Source of the DNA: Streptomyces justiciae
GTDB taxonomy: Bacteria; Actinomycetota; Actinomycetes; Streptomycetales; Streptomycetaceae
DNA length: 64,000 nucleotides
Direction: 5' to 3'
NCBI RefSeq assembly: GCF_015163075.1
Contig: NZ_JADDXU010000009.1
Span: forward strand, 342,163 to 406,162
Shown: positions 40,490 through 48,705 of the stretch, in pieces
How the letters are laid out: each line of letters begins with the position of its first letter
Position numbering within the stretch: the stretch's first letter is position 1
Position numbers and translations under genes: made by a program
Notes under the pieces: model-generated
What the model was told of the DNA's origin: nothing
The model's input: the letters and a program-made list of their open reading frames with translations, nothing else
Databases searched by the model: none

Positions 40490-40612
40490 GACAGCGGGAG
40501 CCCTCTCGAAATCTGTGGGTTCAAAAAAGACACTGCGCCCCGGGCGCCCGGTTTCTTAGTGGTCGCGGGGGCCAGGGGCGCAGCGTGGAAGCAACTGAAT
40601 GCTCGGGGTGAC

Positions 40613-40921
40613 TTACTTCTCGATGATCGCGAGCACGTCGCGAGCCGAGAGGACGAGGTACTCCTCGCCGTTGTACTTCACCTCGGTGCCGCCGTACTTG
40701 CTGTACAGCACGATGTCGCCGGTCTTGACGTCGAGCGGCAGGCGCTCGCCGTTCTCGAAGCGGCCCGGGCCCACGGCGAGGACGACGCCCTCCTGGGGCT
40801 TCTCCTTCGCGGTGTCCGGGATGACCAGGCCAGAGGCCGTGGTCTGCTCGGCGTCGAGCGGCTGGACCACGATGCGGTCCTCGAGCGGCTTGATGGCAAC
40901 CTTGGAGCTGGCGGTCGTCAC
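40613..40921 (-). CDS. groES: Co-chaperonin GroES
   Basis: The 102-residue lid of the GroEL chamber. IKPLEDRIVVQPLDAEQTTASGLVIPDTAKEKPQEG carries the mobile loop, and VKTGDIVLYSKYGGTEVKYNGEEYLVLSARDVLAII is the typical C-terminal part. Start ATG with the promoter and two HrcA sites about 100-170 bases upstream. The groEL gene follows after about 120 bases. Confidence 0.97.
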   Translation of the reverse strand: MTTASSKVAIKPLEDRIVVQPLDAEQTTASGLVIPDTAKEKPQEGVVLAVGPGRFENGERLPLDVKTGDIVLYSKYGGTEVKYNGEEYLVLSARDVLAIIEK

Positions 40922-41019
40922 GATCCGACCTCCCCCTTCGGAGATCTCACGGGGTTAACTGTCTGAGGTGGCGACCAGGTCGATCCGTCGTCGCGGGTGC
41001 CGGACCTGCCCGTCGCGTA

Positions 41020-41046
41020 TTGGCACTCTCCAGGGGGGAGTGCCAG
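41020..41046. promoter_or_regulatory. CIRCE operator 1 (HrcA site)
   Basis: TTGGCACTC-N9-GAGTGCCAG, a close variant of the consensus TTAGCACTC-N9-GAGTGCTAA with symmetric changes in both arms. It lies between the predicted groES promoter and the gene, within the transcribed leader. Confidence 0.9.
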
Positions 41047-41051
41047 ACCCG

Positions 41052-41081
41052 AGACTATGACCGCGATTAGCACTCGGTCAA
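41052..41081 (-). promoter_or_regulatory. groES promoter
   Basis: Minus strand: TTGACC (41081-41076), 18-base spacer, TAGTCT (41057-41052). It fits the housekeeping sigma pattern and is flanked and overlapped by the two CIRCE elements, so HrcA binding would block it directly. Confidence 0.7.
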
Positions 41082-41093
41082 GCGGACTGCTAA
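41067..41093. promoter_or_regulatory. CIRCE operator 2 (HrcA site)
   Basis: TTAGCACTC-N9-GACTGCTAA, one mismatch from the consensus. It overlaps the -35 region of the groES promoter. Confidence 0.9.
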
Positions 41094-41189
41094 TTCGCCG
41101 CGCGGGCCGTGCCGATTCCCGGACGCCGGAACGCGCGGGGGCACGCGGGACCCTTCTCCCGCGCACGGCCGCAGCCGTACCGTTCCGCC

Positions 41190-41468
41190 ATGCCTCCCCG
41201 TGCCCCCGCGGACCGTCTGCTCGCCTCGGACGGCTGTGCACTCGCGCTGCTCGTACCGGCGGAAGTCGCCTTCGGCCTCGTGTGGGCCGCGGTGCTGATG
41301 CTCACGCACCGTCCGGGCGCCGCGACGGCATGGCTGGCCGGGATGGCACTGGCGGCCCTTGCGGCGGCCGTCTTCTTCTTCCGGGACGGGTACCGGGTCA
41401 CCGGGGTCGCGCAGGTGCTGGCCACGGTCTTCTTCCTGATCCTGATGCTGGACGTGGGGAGCCGCTGA
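41190..41468 (+). CDS. Small membrane protein, unknown function
   Basis: A 92-residue protein with a short soluble head (MPPRAPADRLLASDG) and about three hydrophobic segments (CALALLVPAEVAFGLVWAAVLML, AWLAGMALAALAAAVFFF, VAQVLATVFFLILML). No family recognised. The start at 41190 follows no clear ribosome site; the frame is open further upstream to 41109, but that part is Arg/Pro-rich and unlikely to be coding. It lies divergent from groES and ends 14 bases before the convergent deacetylase gene. Confidence 0.65.
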   Translation: MPPRAPADRLLASDGCALALLVPAEVAFGLVWAAVLMLTHRPGAATAWLAGMALAALAAAVFFFRDGYRVTGVAQVLATVFFLILMLDVGSR

Positions 41469-41482
41469 CCCGCTGCCCGCCC

Positions 41483-42208
41483 CTAGAGGTAGTCCTCCAG
41501 CCTCCCCACCCTCAACCCCGCCCCCTCGATCTCCCGCAGCAGCCGGGTCGTCCGGTCCACCAGGGTGAGGCCTGTCGTCTCCGTCGACGGGAGGGAGATG
41601 ATGTCGCCGGGGAGCAGGTGGTGGGGGCCGGTGCCGTAGGTCAGGTGGTCGCCCTCCAGCGCCGCCCGCCACAGGACGACCGCGCCGACGCCGCAGTCCG
41701 TGGCCGCGCGCAGGGTCGTGGTGTCGTACGTGCCGTAGGGCGGGCGGAAGAGGCGGGGGCGCAGGCCGAAGCGGGAGCCGAGTTTGTCCTGCTGGCCGCA
41801 GATCTCGTGGCGCTGGCCGGCGTACGGCAGGCCGCGCAGGGCGGTGTGGTCGAGGGTGTGGTTCTGGATGGACGCGCCGACCGACTGGAGGCGGGCGAAG
41901 TGGCCGTAGCCCGGTCCGACGACGCTGTCCGTGAGGAACATGCTGACCGGCAGCCGCCGTTCCCGGACGAGTTCCACGAAGCGCGGGTCCTGCTCGACGC
42001 CGTCGTCGTACGTCAGGAAGACCACCTTGTCGGAGGTGCGGACCCGTGTCACCACCGGCGCCCCGGGCCCGGACCGCACCCCCTTCGCGCCGTACGTCAC
42101 CGCCTTCTTGCCCAGCCGTTCGATGGGGTCGACGGACTGGGCGCAGCCGGTGAGGAGCAGGGCGGTCAGGGCGAGTACCGAGGCCACAGCGGCCTTCGAG
42201 GCCCTCAC
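41483..42208 (-). CDS. Polysaccharide deacetylase lipoprotein
   Basis: A 241-residue NodB-fold deacetylase (carbohydrate esterase 4). A lipoprotein signal with lipobox LLTGC places it on the outer membrane face. Motif 1 is TYDDG, motif 2 is NHTLDH (metal His), and motif 3 is FRPPYG. The likely substrates are N-acetylated cell-wall or capsule sugars. The GTG start overlaps the stop of its paralogue upstream (GTGA), and the two proteins share C-terminal VxRLEDYL, so they arose by tandem duplication. Confidence 0.9.
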   Translation of the reverse strand: MRASKAAVASVLALTALLLTGCAQSVDPIERLGKKAVTYGAKGVRSGPGAPVVTRVRTSDKVVFLTYDDGVEQDPRFVELVRERRLPVSMFLTDSVVGPGYGHFARLQSVGASIQNHTLDHTALRGLPYAGQRHEICGQQDKLGSRFGLRPRLFRPPYGTYDTTTLRAATDCGVGAVVLWRAALEGDHLTYGTGPHHLLPGDIISLPSTETTGLTLVDRTTRLLREIEGAGLRVGRLEDYL

Positions 42209-43116
42209 AAGTAGTCCTCCAGCCGTGCCACCGCGTACCCCTCGGCCGTGATCTTGTTCAGAAAGCGCCTGACCATGTCCGGCATCGTGCCCTTCCACTC
42301 CCCCCGGCCGCGGAAGTGACTCAGCACGATGTCGCCCGGGTGGATCTTCCGGTCCCACTCGCGGTACTCCCAGTGGTCGACGAAGACCTCCTCGTTCCAG
42401 ATCGGCGCGTACTTCACCCCGCACGCCTTCGCCGCGACCAGGGTGTCCTCGTTGTAGTTCCCGAACGGCGGGCGGAACAGCAGCGGCCGTTTGCCGTAGT
42501 GCTTCTCGATCACGTCCTGCATGCCGCAGATCTCGCGCTTCTGACGGCCGTAGGACAGCCCCGGCAGATAGGGGTGGTGGAGGGTGTGGTTGTTGAGCAC
42601 CACACCCCGGTCCTGCATCCGCTTGAAGTACCCGTAGTCCTCCTTGATCAGGAAGCCGCTGAGGAAGGCGGTGTACGGGATCTTCAGCTCGCTCATCATC
42701 CGCAGGAACTCGGGGTCCTTCTCGGCGCCGTCGTCGAGGGTGAGGAAGACGATCTTCTGCTTGGTGGGGATCGTGGTGAAGACGGGCGGCAGCCCCCGCT
42801 CCTCGTGACCGTCGACCTCGAAGCCCTTGCGGGTGGTGATCCGCGGCTTCTTCGCGGGCGGCGCGGGGGCGGCGAGCGGGGCCCTGTTCAGCCCCCACCG
42901 TTTCGCGACGGCCACGGAGGCGCGCAGCTTCGTGGCGTACGTGTCGAGTGCGCGGGCCGGGGGCGCCTTCAGGGGCTGCTGGCCGGCCGCGGGACGGACC
43001 TTGGAGCTGTCGCCCTGCGCACAGCCGGAGGCGACGGCGGCGAGGGCCAGGACGGCGAGCGTGCCACGCACACTCCACACGGCCCGACTTTTGTCATTTT
43101 GTACTACTGATCCCAT
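42205..43116 (-). CDS. Polysaccharide deacetylase lipoprotein
   Basis: A 303-residue paralogue of the following gene. Lipobox VASGC, a Pro/Ala/Lys-rich linker of about 70 residues, then the NodB domain with TLDDG, NHTLHH, and FRPPFG; the motifs are kept. The ATG at 43116 is chosen because the signal peptide begins 12 residues later. The long upstream open frame through the sigma-factor region is chance. It is divergent from the methyltransferase gene 90 bases away. Confidence 0.9.
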   Translation of the reverse strand: MGSVVQNDKSRAVWSVRGTLAVLALAAVASGCAQGDSSKVRPAAGQQPLKAPPARALDTYATKLRASVAVAKRWGLNRAPLAAPAPPAKKPRITTRKGFEVDGHEERGLPPVFTTIPTKQKIVFLTLDDGAEKDPEFLRMMSELKIPYTAFLSGFLIKEDYGYFKRMQDRGVVLNNHTLHHPYLPGLSYGRQKREICGMQDVIEKHYGKRPLLFRPPFGNYNEDTLVAAKACGVKYAPIWNEEVFVDHWEYREWDRKIHPGDIVLSHFRGRGEWKGTMPDMVRRFLNKITAEGYAVARLEDYL

Positions 43117-43206
43117 GGCGCCGGATCTTCGCAGCCCACGGCCCCGGCCCCGGGCCGACACCGCCACCGACGTCGTACGGTCCTCCGACTGGCCCACAAT
43201 GAACCA

Positions 43207-44373
43207 GTGAACGACCTCGCCCCCCTCCTCACCCCCGAGGGCCGCGCCCTCCTCGACGCAGTGCGCGGCACCGCCCCCGCCGACGAACTCGCCGTCGCCA
43301 CCCGGCTGCGCCGCGACCACCCCGCCGAACTGGTGTCGGCGGCGCTCGGCCAGGCGCGGCTGCGTCAGCGGGCGGCGGCGAAGTTCGGGGACGAGGACGC
43401 CGGGCGGATGTTCTTCACCCCGAACGGGGTCGAGCAGTCGACGCGGGCGAGCGTGGCGGCGTATCGGGCCGAGCGCTTCCGGGCACTGGGTGTGCGGTCC
43501 GTCGCCGACCTGTGCTCCGGCATCGGCGGCGACGCGATCGCCCTCGCGCGGGCCGGCATCAGGGTCCTCGCCGTGGACCACGACCCGCTCACCGCCGCCG
43601 CGGCCCGCGCGAACGCCGAGGCGCTGGGCCTGGCCGAGCTGATCGAGGTGCGCGAGGCGGACGTCACGGACATCGACACGTCGCCGTACGACGCGGTGTT
43701 CGTCGACCCGGCGCGACGAGGCGGCCGGGGCCGCATCTTCGACCCCGAGGCCTACTCCCCGCCCCTCTCCTGGGCCGTACAGGCGGCGACGAAGGCTCCC
43801 CACGCCGCCCTGAAGATCGCGCCCGGTATCCCCCACGAGGCGATCCCGGCGGAGGCCGAGGCCGAGTGGATCTCGGACGGCGGGGACGTGAAGGAGGCGG
43901 TGCTGTGGTTCGGCACCGACCCCGGCGCCGTCCGCGCGACCCTGCTCCCCGGCCCGCGCACCCTCCTCGGCCGCGGCCTCCCCGACCCCCAAGTGCGCCC
44001 GCTCGGCCGCTACTTGTACGAACCCGACGGCGCCGCCATCCGCGCCCACCTGGTCGCGGAGGTGGCCGAGGAACTGACGGGCGGCCTGATCGACGAGACC
44101 ATCGCCTACGTCACCGCCGACGAACTCCACCCCACCCCGTACGCCACCGCCTACGAGATCACCGACCAACTCCCCTTCAACGTCAAGAAGTTGAAGGCGC
44201 TGCTGCGTGAGCGCGAGGTCGGCATCCTGACCGTGAAGAAGCGGGGCTCGGCGGTGGAGCCGGAGGAACTCCGCAGGAAGGCCCTGCCGAAGCCGCACGG
44301 GCGGAACGCGGTGACCGTCTTCCTCACCCGCGTCGCCGGCGCCCCCACCATGCTGCTCGGTCAGCCGGCCTGA
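43207..44373 (+). CDS. Class I SAM-dependent methyltransferase with THUMP-like C-terminus
   Basis: A 388-residue protein. The SAM site is VADLCSGIGGDAIALARAGI, with the acidic strand end AVDHDP and the catalytic-region DAVFVDPARRGGRGRIFDPEAYSPPLSW. The C-terminal part (about 290-388, FNVKKLKALLREREVGILTVKKRGSAVEPEELRRKA) is the THUMP-like domain of this family, which suggests an RNA target. The GTG start immediately follows the CCAGTGAACCAGT-type leader with no clear ribosome site. Its end overlaps the convergent sigma-factor gene by 13 bases. Confidence 0.88.
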   Translation: MNDLAPLLTPEGRALLDAVRGTAPADELAVATRLRRDHPAELVSAALGQARLRQRAAAKFGDEDAGRMFFTPNGVEQSTRASVAAYRAERFRALGVRSVADLCSGIGGDAIALARAGIRVLAVDHDPLTAAAARANAEALGLAELIEVREADVTDIDTSPYDAVFVDPARRGGRGRIFDPEAYSPPLSWAVQAATKAPHAALKIAPGIPHEAIPAEAEAEWISDGGDVKEAVLWFGTDPGAVRATLLPGPRTLLGRGLPDPQVRPLGRYLYEPDGAAIRAHLVAEVAEELTGGLIDETIAYVTADELHPTPYATAYEITDQLPFNVKKLKALLREREVGILTVKKRGSAVEPEELRRKALPKPHGRNAVTVFLTRVAGAPTMLLGQPA

Positions 44374-45629
44374 GCCTCCCGCGCGCGGCGCAGCAGCAGC
44401 TCCCGCTCGCGTTCGTTGCGGGCGAGGGCGGCGGCCCGTTCGAACTCGGCCGCCGCCTCCGTCGTACGGCCGAGGCGGGCCAGCAGGTCGCCGCGCACGC
44501 TGGGCAGCAGGTGGTAGTCCCGCAGCCGGGAGGTGAGGGTGTCGACGATCTCCAGGGCCGCTTCCGGTCCCTCGGCCATCGACACGGCGACCGCGCGGTT
44601 GAGTTCGACGACCGGCGACGGGGCGCGGACGGCGAGCAGTCCGTACAGGGTGGCGATGGTGGCCCAGTCGGTCTCGTCGTAGGTGTAGGCGTGCGCGTGG
44701 CAGGCGGCGATGGTGGCCTGGAGGGCGTACGGTCCGGGGGCGCCGGTGGCTGTGGCCTCCGCCCTTTCGAGGGCCCTGATCCCGCGGGCGATGAGCATCC
44801 GGTTCCAGCGGCGGCGGTTCTGGTCCTTCAGGAGGACGGGCTCGCCGTCGGGGCCGGTGCGGGCGGCGGTGCGGGACGCCTGGAACTCCAACAGCGCGGC
44901 GAGACCGTGCACTTCGGGTTCCTTCGGCATCAGCCCGGACAGCAAGCGGGCGAGCCGCAGCGCGTCCTCGCACAGCCCGGGCCGCAGCCAGTCGTCGCCG
45001 GCGGTGGCGGCGTACCCCTCGTTGAAGACGAGGTAGATGACATCGAGGACGTCGGCCAGCCGGGCCTCGCGCTCGGCTCCGTACGGCACCTCGAAGGCGA
45101 CGTTCTTGGTGGCGAGGGTGCGCTTGGCGCGGACGATCCGCTGGGCGACGGTCGCCTCGGGCGTCAGGAAGGCGCGGGCGATCTCGGCGGTGGCGAGGCC
45201 GCCGAGGAGGCGGAGGGTGAGGGCGACGCGGGCCTCGGCGGAGAGGACCGGGTGGCAGGTGGTGAAGACGAGCCGGAGCAGGTCGTCGTCGATGTCGTCG
45301 GGGTCGGCGGGTTCGTCGAACGGGACCGTCTCCGGCAGCTCCCGGCCGATCTCCTGGAGCTTGCGGGCGTAGTTCTCCCGGCGCCGGACCAGGTCGACGG
45401 CGCGGCGCCGGGCGGTGGTCATGAGCCAGGCGCCCGGGTTGTCGGGGACGCCGTCGCGCGGCCACTGCTCCAGGGCGGCGACGAGGGCGTCCTGGGCGAG
45501 TTCCTCGGCGATGCCGACGTCACGGACGACACGGGTGACGGCGGCGACGATGCGCGGGGACTCGATGCGGAAGACGGTCTCGATGGCGTGCCGCGGGTCG
45601 CGCGGGCCGACGGGGGACTGTGGGCTCAC
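44361..45629 (-). CDS. ECF sigma factor, ECF42 group, with TPR-like C-terminal extension
   Basis: A 422-residue sigma factor: region 2 (IVAAVTRVVRDVGIAEELAQDALVAALEQWPRDGVPDNPGAWLMTTARRRAVD), region 4 (LTLRLLGGLATAEIARAFLTPEATVAQRIVRAKRTL), and a long C-terminal domain of about 230 residues typical of ECF42 (DWLRPGLCEDALRLARLLSGLMPKEPEVHGLAALLEFQASR). ECF42 factors lack an anti-sigma factor and drive DGPF genes; such a gene lies directly upstream in the same operon. The GTG start is inside a perfect 11-bp hairpin. The short AUG frame that overlaps it (GATGGGGGAC) is out of frame. Confidence 0.92.
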   Translation of the reverse strand: MSPQSPVGPRDPRHAIETVFRIESPRIVAAVTRVVRDVGIAEELAQDALVAALEQWPRDGVPDNPGAWLMTTARRRAVDLVRRRENYARKLQEIGRELPETVPFDEPADPDDIDDDLLRLVFTTCHPVLSAEARVALTLRLLGGLATAEIARAFLTPEATVAQRIVRAKRTLATKNVAFEVPYGAEREARLADVLDVIYLVFNEGYAATAGDDWLRPGLCEDALRLARLLSGLMPKEPEVHGLAALLEFQASRTAARTGPDGEPVLLKDQNRRRWNRMLIARGIRALERAEATATGAPGPYALQATIAACHAHAYTYDETDWATIATLYGLLAVRAPSPVVELNRAVAVSMAEGPEAALEIVDTLTSRLRDYHLLPSVRGDLLARLGRTTEAAAEFERAAALARNERERELLLRRAREAQAG

Positions 45630-45637
45630 AGTCCCCC
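45612..45637 (-). promoter_or_regulatory. mRNA hairpin enclosing the ECF42 start codon
   Basis: GGGGGACTGTG (start side of the message) pairs perfectly with CACAGTCCCCC over a four-base loop. The GTG start codon and the GGGGGA ribosome site are both in the 5' arm, so initiation should be blocked unless the stem is opened. No T-tract follows, so it is not a typical terminator. Confidence 0.7.
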
Positions 45638-45673
45638 ATGCAACACCCGCGGACGCCCCGGGCCAAGGCGGGC

Positions 45674-46030
45674 TCAGCCCTCCGCGATCTCCCGCACCTC
45701 ACAGGTGACGGTCCAGTGCTCCTCGTGGACCTTCAGGAAGCGCTTGGTCCACTCGATGGCCTCGGCCATGTCCTTGCACTGCATGATCGCGTACCCGCCG
45801 ACGACCTCCTTGGCCTCGGTGAAGGGCCCGTCGGTGACGGAGAGCTTCCCGCCCTCCCAGTGCACGCGGGTGCCCTGGGCGGACGGGGTGAGACCGGCGG
45901 TGTCGAGCATGACACCGGCCTTGGTGATCTCCCCGATCAGCGTCCCCATCCGCTCCATCAGCTCGGGGCTGGGGCCTTCGGCGGGGGCGGTGGACTCGTC
46001 GATCTGCACGAGGGAGAGGTAGCGGGGCAT
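45674..46030 (-). CDS. DGPF/YCII-related domain protein
   Basis: A 118-residue small dimeric alpha/beta-barrel protein. The name-giving motif appears in LSVTDGPFTEAKEVVGGYAIMQC, and the start MPRYLSLVQIDEST is typical. DGPF genes are the usual direct targets and partners of ECF42 sigma factors, though their biochemical role is unknown. The gene precedes the sigma gene by 44 bases and follows an ECF42-type promoter, so the two form an autoregulated operon. Confidence 0.93.
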   Translation of the reverse strand: MPRYLSLVQIDESTAPAEGPSPELMERMGTLIGEITKAGVMLDTAGLTPSAQGTRVHWEGGKLSVTDGPFTEAKEVVGGYAIMQCKDMAEAIEWTKRFLKVHEEHWTVTCEVREIAEG

Positions 46031-46082
46031 CTGTGGCTCCTGAGGTCGGGGGCCGGGGTCTTTCCCGGCCTCTCAACCATGC

Positions 46083-46109
46083 GTCGATCGACCGGGACGG
46101 GGATCGACA
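46083..46109 (-). promoter_or_regulatory. ECF42-type promoter of the DGPF-sigma operon
   Basis: Minus strand: TGTCGA (46109-46104), 17-base spacer, CGAC (46086-46083). This matches the published ECF42 target pattern as I recall it (TGTCGA at -35, CGA/TC at -10). It lies about 50 bases upstream of the DGPF start codon. Confidence 0.7.
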
Positions 46110-46137
46110 CACGCGCCGCGATTTCTTCGAGATTTTT

Positions 46138-47523
46138 TTATTCGACCTCGCGCCCGAAGCCCGCCTTCGCATCCGGCGCCCCCACCGTCCGCGCCCCGAA
46201 CACGAACGCCGCGTCCGTCACGACCCCCGTCGAGCGTCCCCGCAGCGACCACACCGCCCCCGCCCGGGAGTTCTCCCCCACGGCCGAAGCCGCCAGGTCC
46301 GCGTGCCCGTTCCCGTTGATGTCCAGGAGCCGGACCGCGCCGCCGAAAGCGTCTCCCGGCTCCGCCGCCCCCGGCACCCCGGCCGTGTTCTGCGTGAACG
46401 CCTGGGCGCCCGTTCCGGTCAGGCCGGCCTCCGTGCCGTAGAGGACGTCGACGATGCCGGCGCCGTCGTCGTACCCGATCTCCTCGCCCGGCGCGCCCAC
46501 CGCCAGGTCGGCGCGGCCGTCGCCGTTGATGTCCGCGGCCGACACCGAGGTGCCGAAGAAGTCGACGTCCTCGTACGCCCCCGGCACTCCGGGGGTGTCC
46601 TGGGTGAAGCGGCGCCACGTGCTGCTCGGCGCGAGACCCGACGCCGAGCCCGCCGCCACCGTCACCGACGAGTCCGGCGCGTTGCCGACCGCCAGGTCTC
46701 CGTACCCGTCGCCGTCGAAGTCGCCGATGGCCATGCCGCCGCCCCCGCCCGGGAAGGTACCGCCCGCCGCGGGAGCCGGGCCCGTGGGCGAGCCGACGTA
46801 GAAGCGGGTGCAGTAACTGCCGTCGCCGCAGTACACCTTGAGCGCGAGCTCGTCGCGGCCGTCGGCGTTCACGTCGCCGGTCGCGCCGTCCCAGACGTCG
46901 ACGTACCGCAGTCCCGCGGGGTCGAGGTCCCTCGCGGCGGCCGGTCTGCCGGTGCGGGTCAGCGGGCCCTTCCACACCGTCGCCGTGGTGCCGAGCGGGT
47001 CGTCGCCCTGGGCGCGGCCGCCCTTGAACAGGGCGAGGTCGAGCTTGCCGTCGCCGTCGAAGTCGCCCGCCTGGGTGGTCGACGCGGGCAGGGCCGTACC
47101 GCCCGTCAAACCGCCCTTCGCTCCCCACACCACCACGGCCGACCGCGTCGCGGAGACGTGGCCGACGACCAGGTCCGCCCTGCCGTCGCCGTCCAGGTCG
47201 CCCTTGGTCAGCTGGATGCCGAACTTCTCGCCCTTGGCGGGGCTGCCGGGGACGCCGGTCGTGGCACGGCTGATGACCGTCCGCCGGTCCTTGGTCAGGC
47301 CGTGCGGGCCGCCGTACATGACGACGACGTAGCCCGCGTCCGGCTGTCCGCCCACGGTGCCGCCGGGGGCGCCGACCGCGAGGTCCTGGTAGCCGTCGCC
47401 GTCGAAGTCGTCACGGACGGGCGCCGGAGCCGAGGCCTCGGCGGTGGTGGGCAGGGCGCCCAGCGAGAGGAGGCCGGCCGCCAGCGGCACCGCCCAACGG
47501 CCGTATGTACGAAGGGAGAACAC
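46138..47523 (-). CDS. Secreted FG-GAP (integrin-alpha-like) repeat protein
   Basis: A 461-residue protein with a signal peptide (WAVPLAAGLLSLGALPTTAEASA) and about seven FG-GAP beta-propeller blades. Each blade carries the calcium-binding DxDGDGxxDL motif, for example DFDGDGYQDLAVGAPGG, DLDGDGRADLVVG, DINGDGRADLAVGAPGE and DINGNGHADLAAS. It should fold as a calcium-bound seven-bladed propeller outside the cell; the partner is unknown, with adhesion the usual guess. It is next to the LCP gene on the same strand. Confidence 0.92.
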   Translation of the reverse strand: MFSLRTYGRWAVPLAAGLLSLGALPTTAEASAPAPVRDDFDGDGYQDLAVGAPGGTVGGQPDAGYVVVMYGGPHGLTKDRRTVISRATTGVPGSPAKGEKFGIQLTKGDLDGDGRADLVVGHVSATRSAVVVWGAKGGLTGGTALPASTTQAGDFDGDGKLDLALFKGGRAQGDDPLGTTATVWKGPLTRTGRPAAARDLDPAGLRYVDVWDGATGDVNADGRDELALKVYCGDGSYCTRFYVGSPTGPAPAAGGTFPGGGGGMAIGDFDGDGYGDLAVGNAPDSSVTVAAGSASGLAPSSTWRRFTQDTPGVPGAYEDVDFFGTSVSAADINGDGRADLAVGAPGEEIGYDDGAGIVDVLYGTEAGLTGTGAQAFTQNTAGVPGAAEPGDAFGGAVRLLDINGNGHADLAASAVGENSRAGAVWSLRGRSTGVVTDAAFVFGARTVGAPDAKAGFGREVE

Positions 47524-47591
47524 GGGGCGACCCTCTCATCACGGCGACACAGTCACCGCACAAGACTCACCGCCCCGTCCATGGGTTGTAG

Positions 47592-48632
47592 TCACCGCAG
47601 CGACTTCCACAGCCTGCTCGCCTCCGGCTCCTGCGCCACCACCCGGTTGTGGTTCGAGGGTGCCTGGACGACCGGCATCATCACCGTCTTCACCTGGTCC
47701 GCCGACAGGCCCTTCAGACTCTGGCCGAGGCTCATCAGCTCGCTGAGGGAGTCGAGGCCGGTGTCGGTGGTGAGGCTGCCGGTGATCGCGTCGGCGACCT
47801 TGTACAGCTGGGCGGGGCTGGTGAGCAGGTTCGTCGAGGCGATCTGTTCCAGCAGGGCCTTCACCAGCTTCTGCTGGAGGCCTATGCGGTCGAGGTCGCT
47901 GCCGTCGCCGATGCCGTGCCGGGTGCGGGCGAGCGCGAGGGCCTGCTTGCCGTTGAGGTGGTGGGTGCCGGCCTTCAGGGTGAGGTGGCTGCTGGAGTCG
48001 TCGATGTCCTCGTCCGTGGTGACCGTGACGCCGCCGAGGGCGTTCACCAGCTTCGCGAATCCCGAGAAGTCGATCTCGATGTAGTGGTCCATGCGGACGT
48101 TCGTGATCGACTCGACGGTCTTGACCGCGCACGCCGGACCGCCCACCGAATAAGCGCTGTTGAACATCGCGCCGTACGCCACCGCCGTCGAACCCCCGCC
48201 CTCCAGCGGGCAGGACGGCCGGGTGACGAGCGTGTCGCGCGGGATGCTGACCACCGTCGCCTCGGTGCGGCCCGCGTCGAGGTGCACGACCATCGCCGTG
48301 TCGGAGCGGGCGCCGGTGCTGTCGCCGCCGCCGAGCGCCTGGTTCTCCTTGCCGCTGCGCGAGTCGGAGCCGAGGACCAGGATGTTGAGCGCCTCGGTCG
48401 GCAGCGGACTTTCGGACGCGGAAGGAGAGGGCGTCACCGTGGCCTTCGCCGGGCGGTCGTCGCCGAGCGCCTGGTCGATGTCGACGCTCTTGATGTTGCC
48501 GTTCAGATGCCAGTACGCCCAGCCGCCCGCCGCGGCTCCGGCCACCAGTACGCCCGCGAGAGTGAGGCCGGCGGCTTTCAGTATGCGTGTCCGCCGCCGG
48601 CCCACTGGTCTGCCTTCGTCTTCTCCATTCAC
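47592..48632 (-). CDS. LytR-CpsA-Psr (LCP) family cell-wall glycopolymer ligase
   Basis: A 346-residue membrane-anchored phosphotransferase that attaches lipid-linked glycopolymers to peptidoglycan. One N-terminal helix (AAGLTLAGVLVAGAAAGGWAY) follows a basic cytoplasmic tail. The LCP core has NILVLGSDSRSG, DTAMVVHLDAGRTEATVVSIPRDTLV, INVR-equivalent ITNVRMDHYIEIDFSGFAKLVNALGGV, and LALARTRHGIGDGSDLDRIGLQQKLV, with the conserved Arg and Asp residues kept. Streptomyces carry several LCP genes; which polymer this one handles cannot be told. Confidence 0.93.
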   Translation of the reverse strand: MNGEDEGRPVGRRRTRILKAAGLTLAGVLVAGAAAGGWAYWHLNGNIKSVDIDQALGDDRPAKATVTPSPSASESPLPTEALNILVLGSDSRSGKENQALGGGDSTGARSDTAMVVHLDAGRTEATVVSIPRDTLVTRPSCPLEGGGSTAVAYGAMFNSAYSVGGPACAVKTVESITNVRMDHYIEIDFSGFAKLVNALGGVTVTTDEDIDDSSSHLTLKAGTHHLNGKQALALARTRHGIGDGSDLDRIGLQQKLVKALLEQIASTNLLTSPAQLYKVADAITGSLTTDTGLDSLSELMSLGQSLKGLSADQVKTVMMPVVQAPSNHNRVVAQEPEASRLWKSLR

Positions 48633-48705
48633 GGAGAGGAACGTAAGTCCGAATTATTACGAGGGCACTGCCCCGGCCGCCTTTCTTCGGAAAATCTCAC
48701 TTTTC

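Noticed and set aside
42205..45465. Very long minus-strand open frame of over 1000 codons
   Set aside because: Only the last 303 codons have a signal peptide and deacetylase motifs. The rest runs antisense to the methyltransferase and out of frame through the sigma-factor gene.
45520..45702. Short alternative ORF starting at the ATG in the ECF42 hairpin region
   Set aside because: It is out of frame with the sigma gene, Arg/Pro-rich and without any recognised features.
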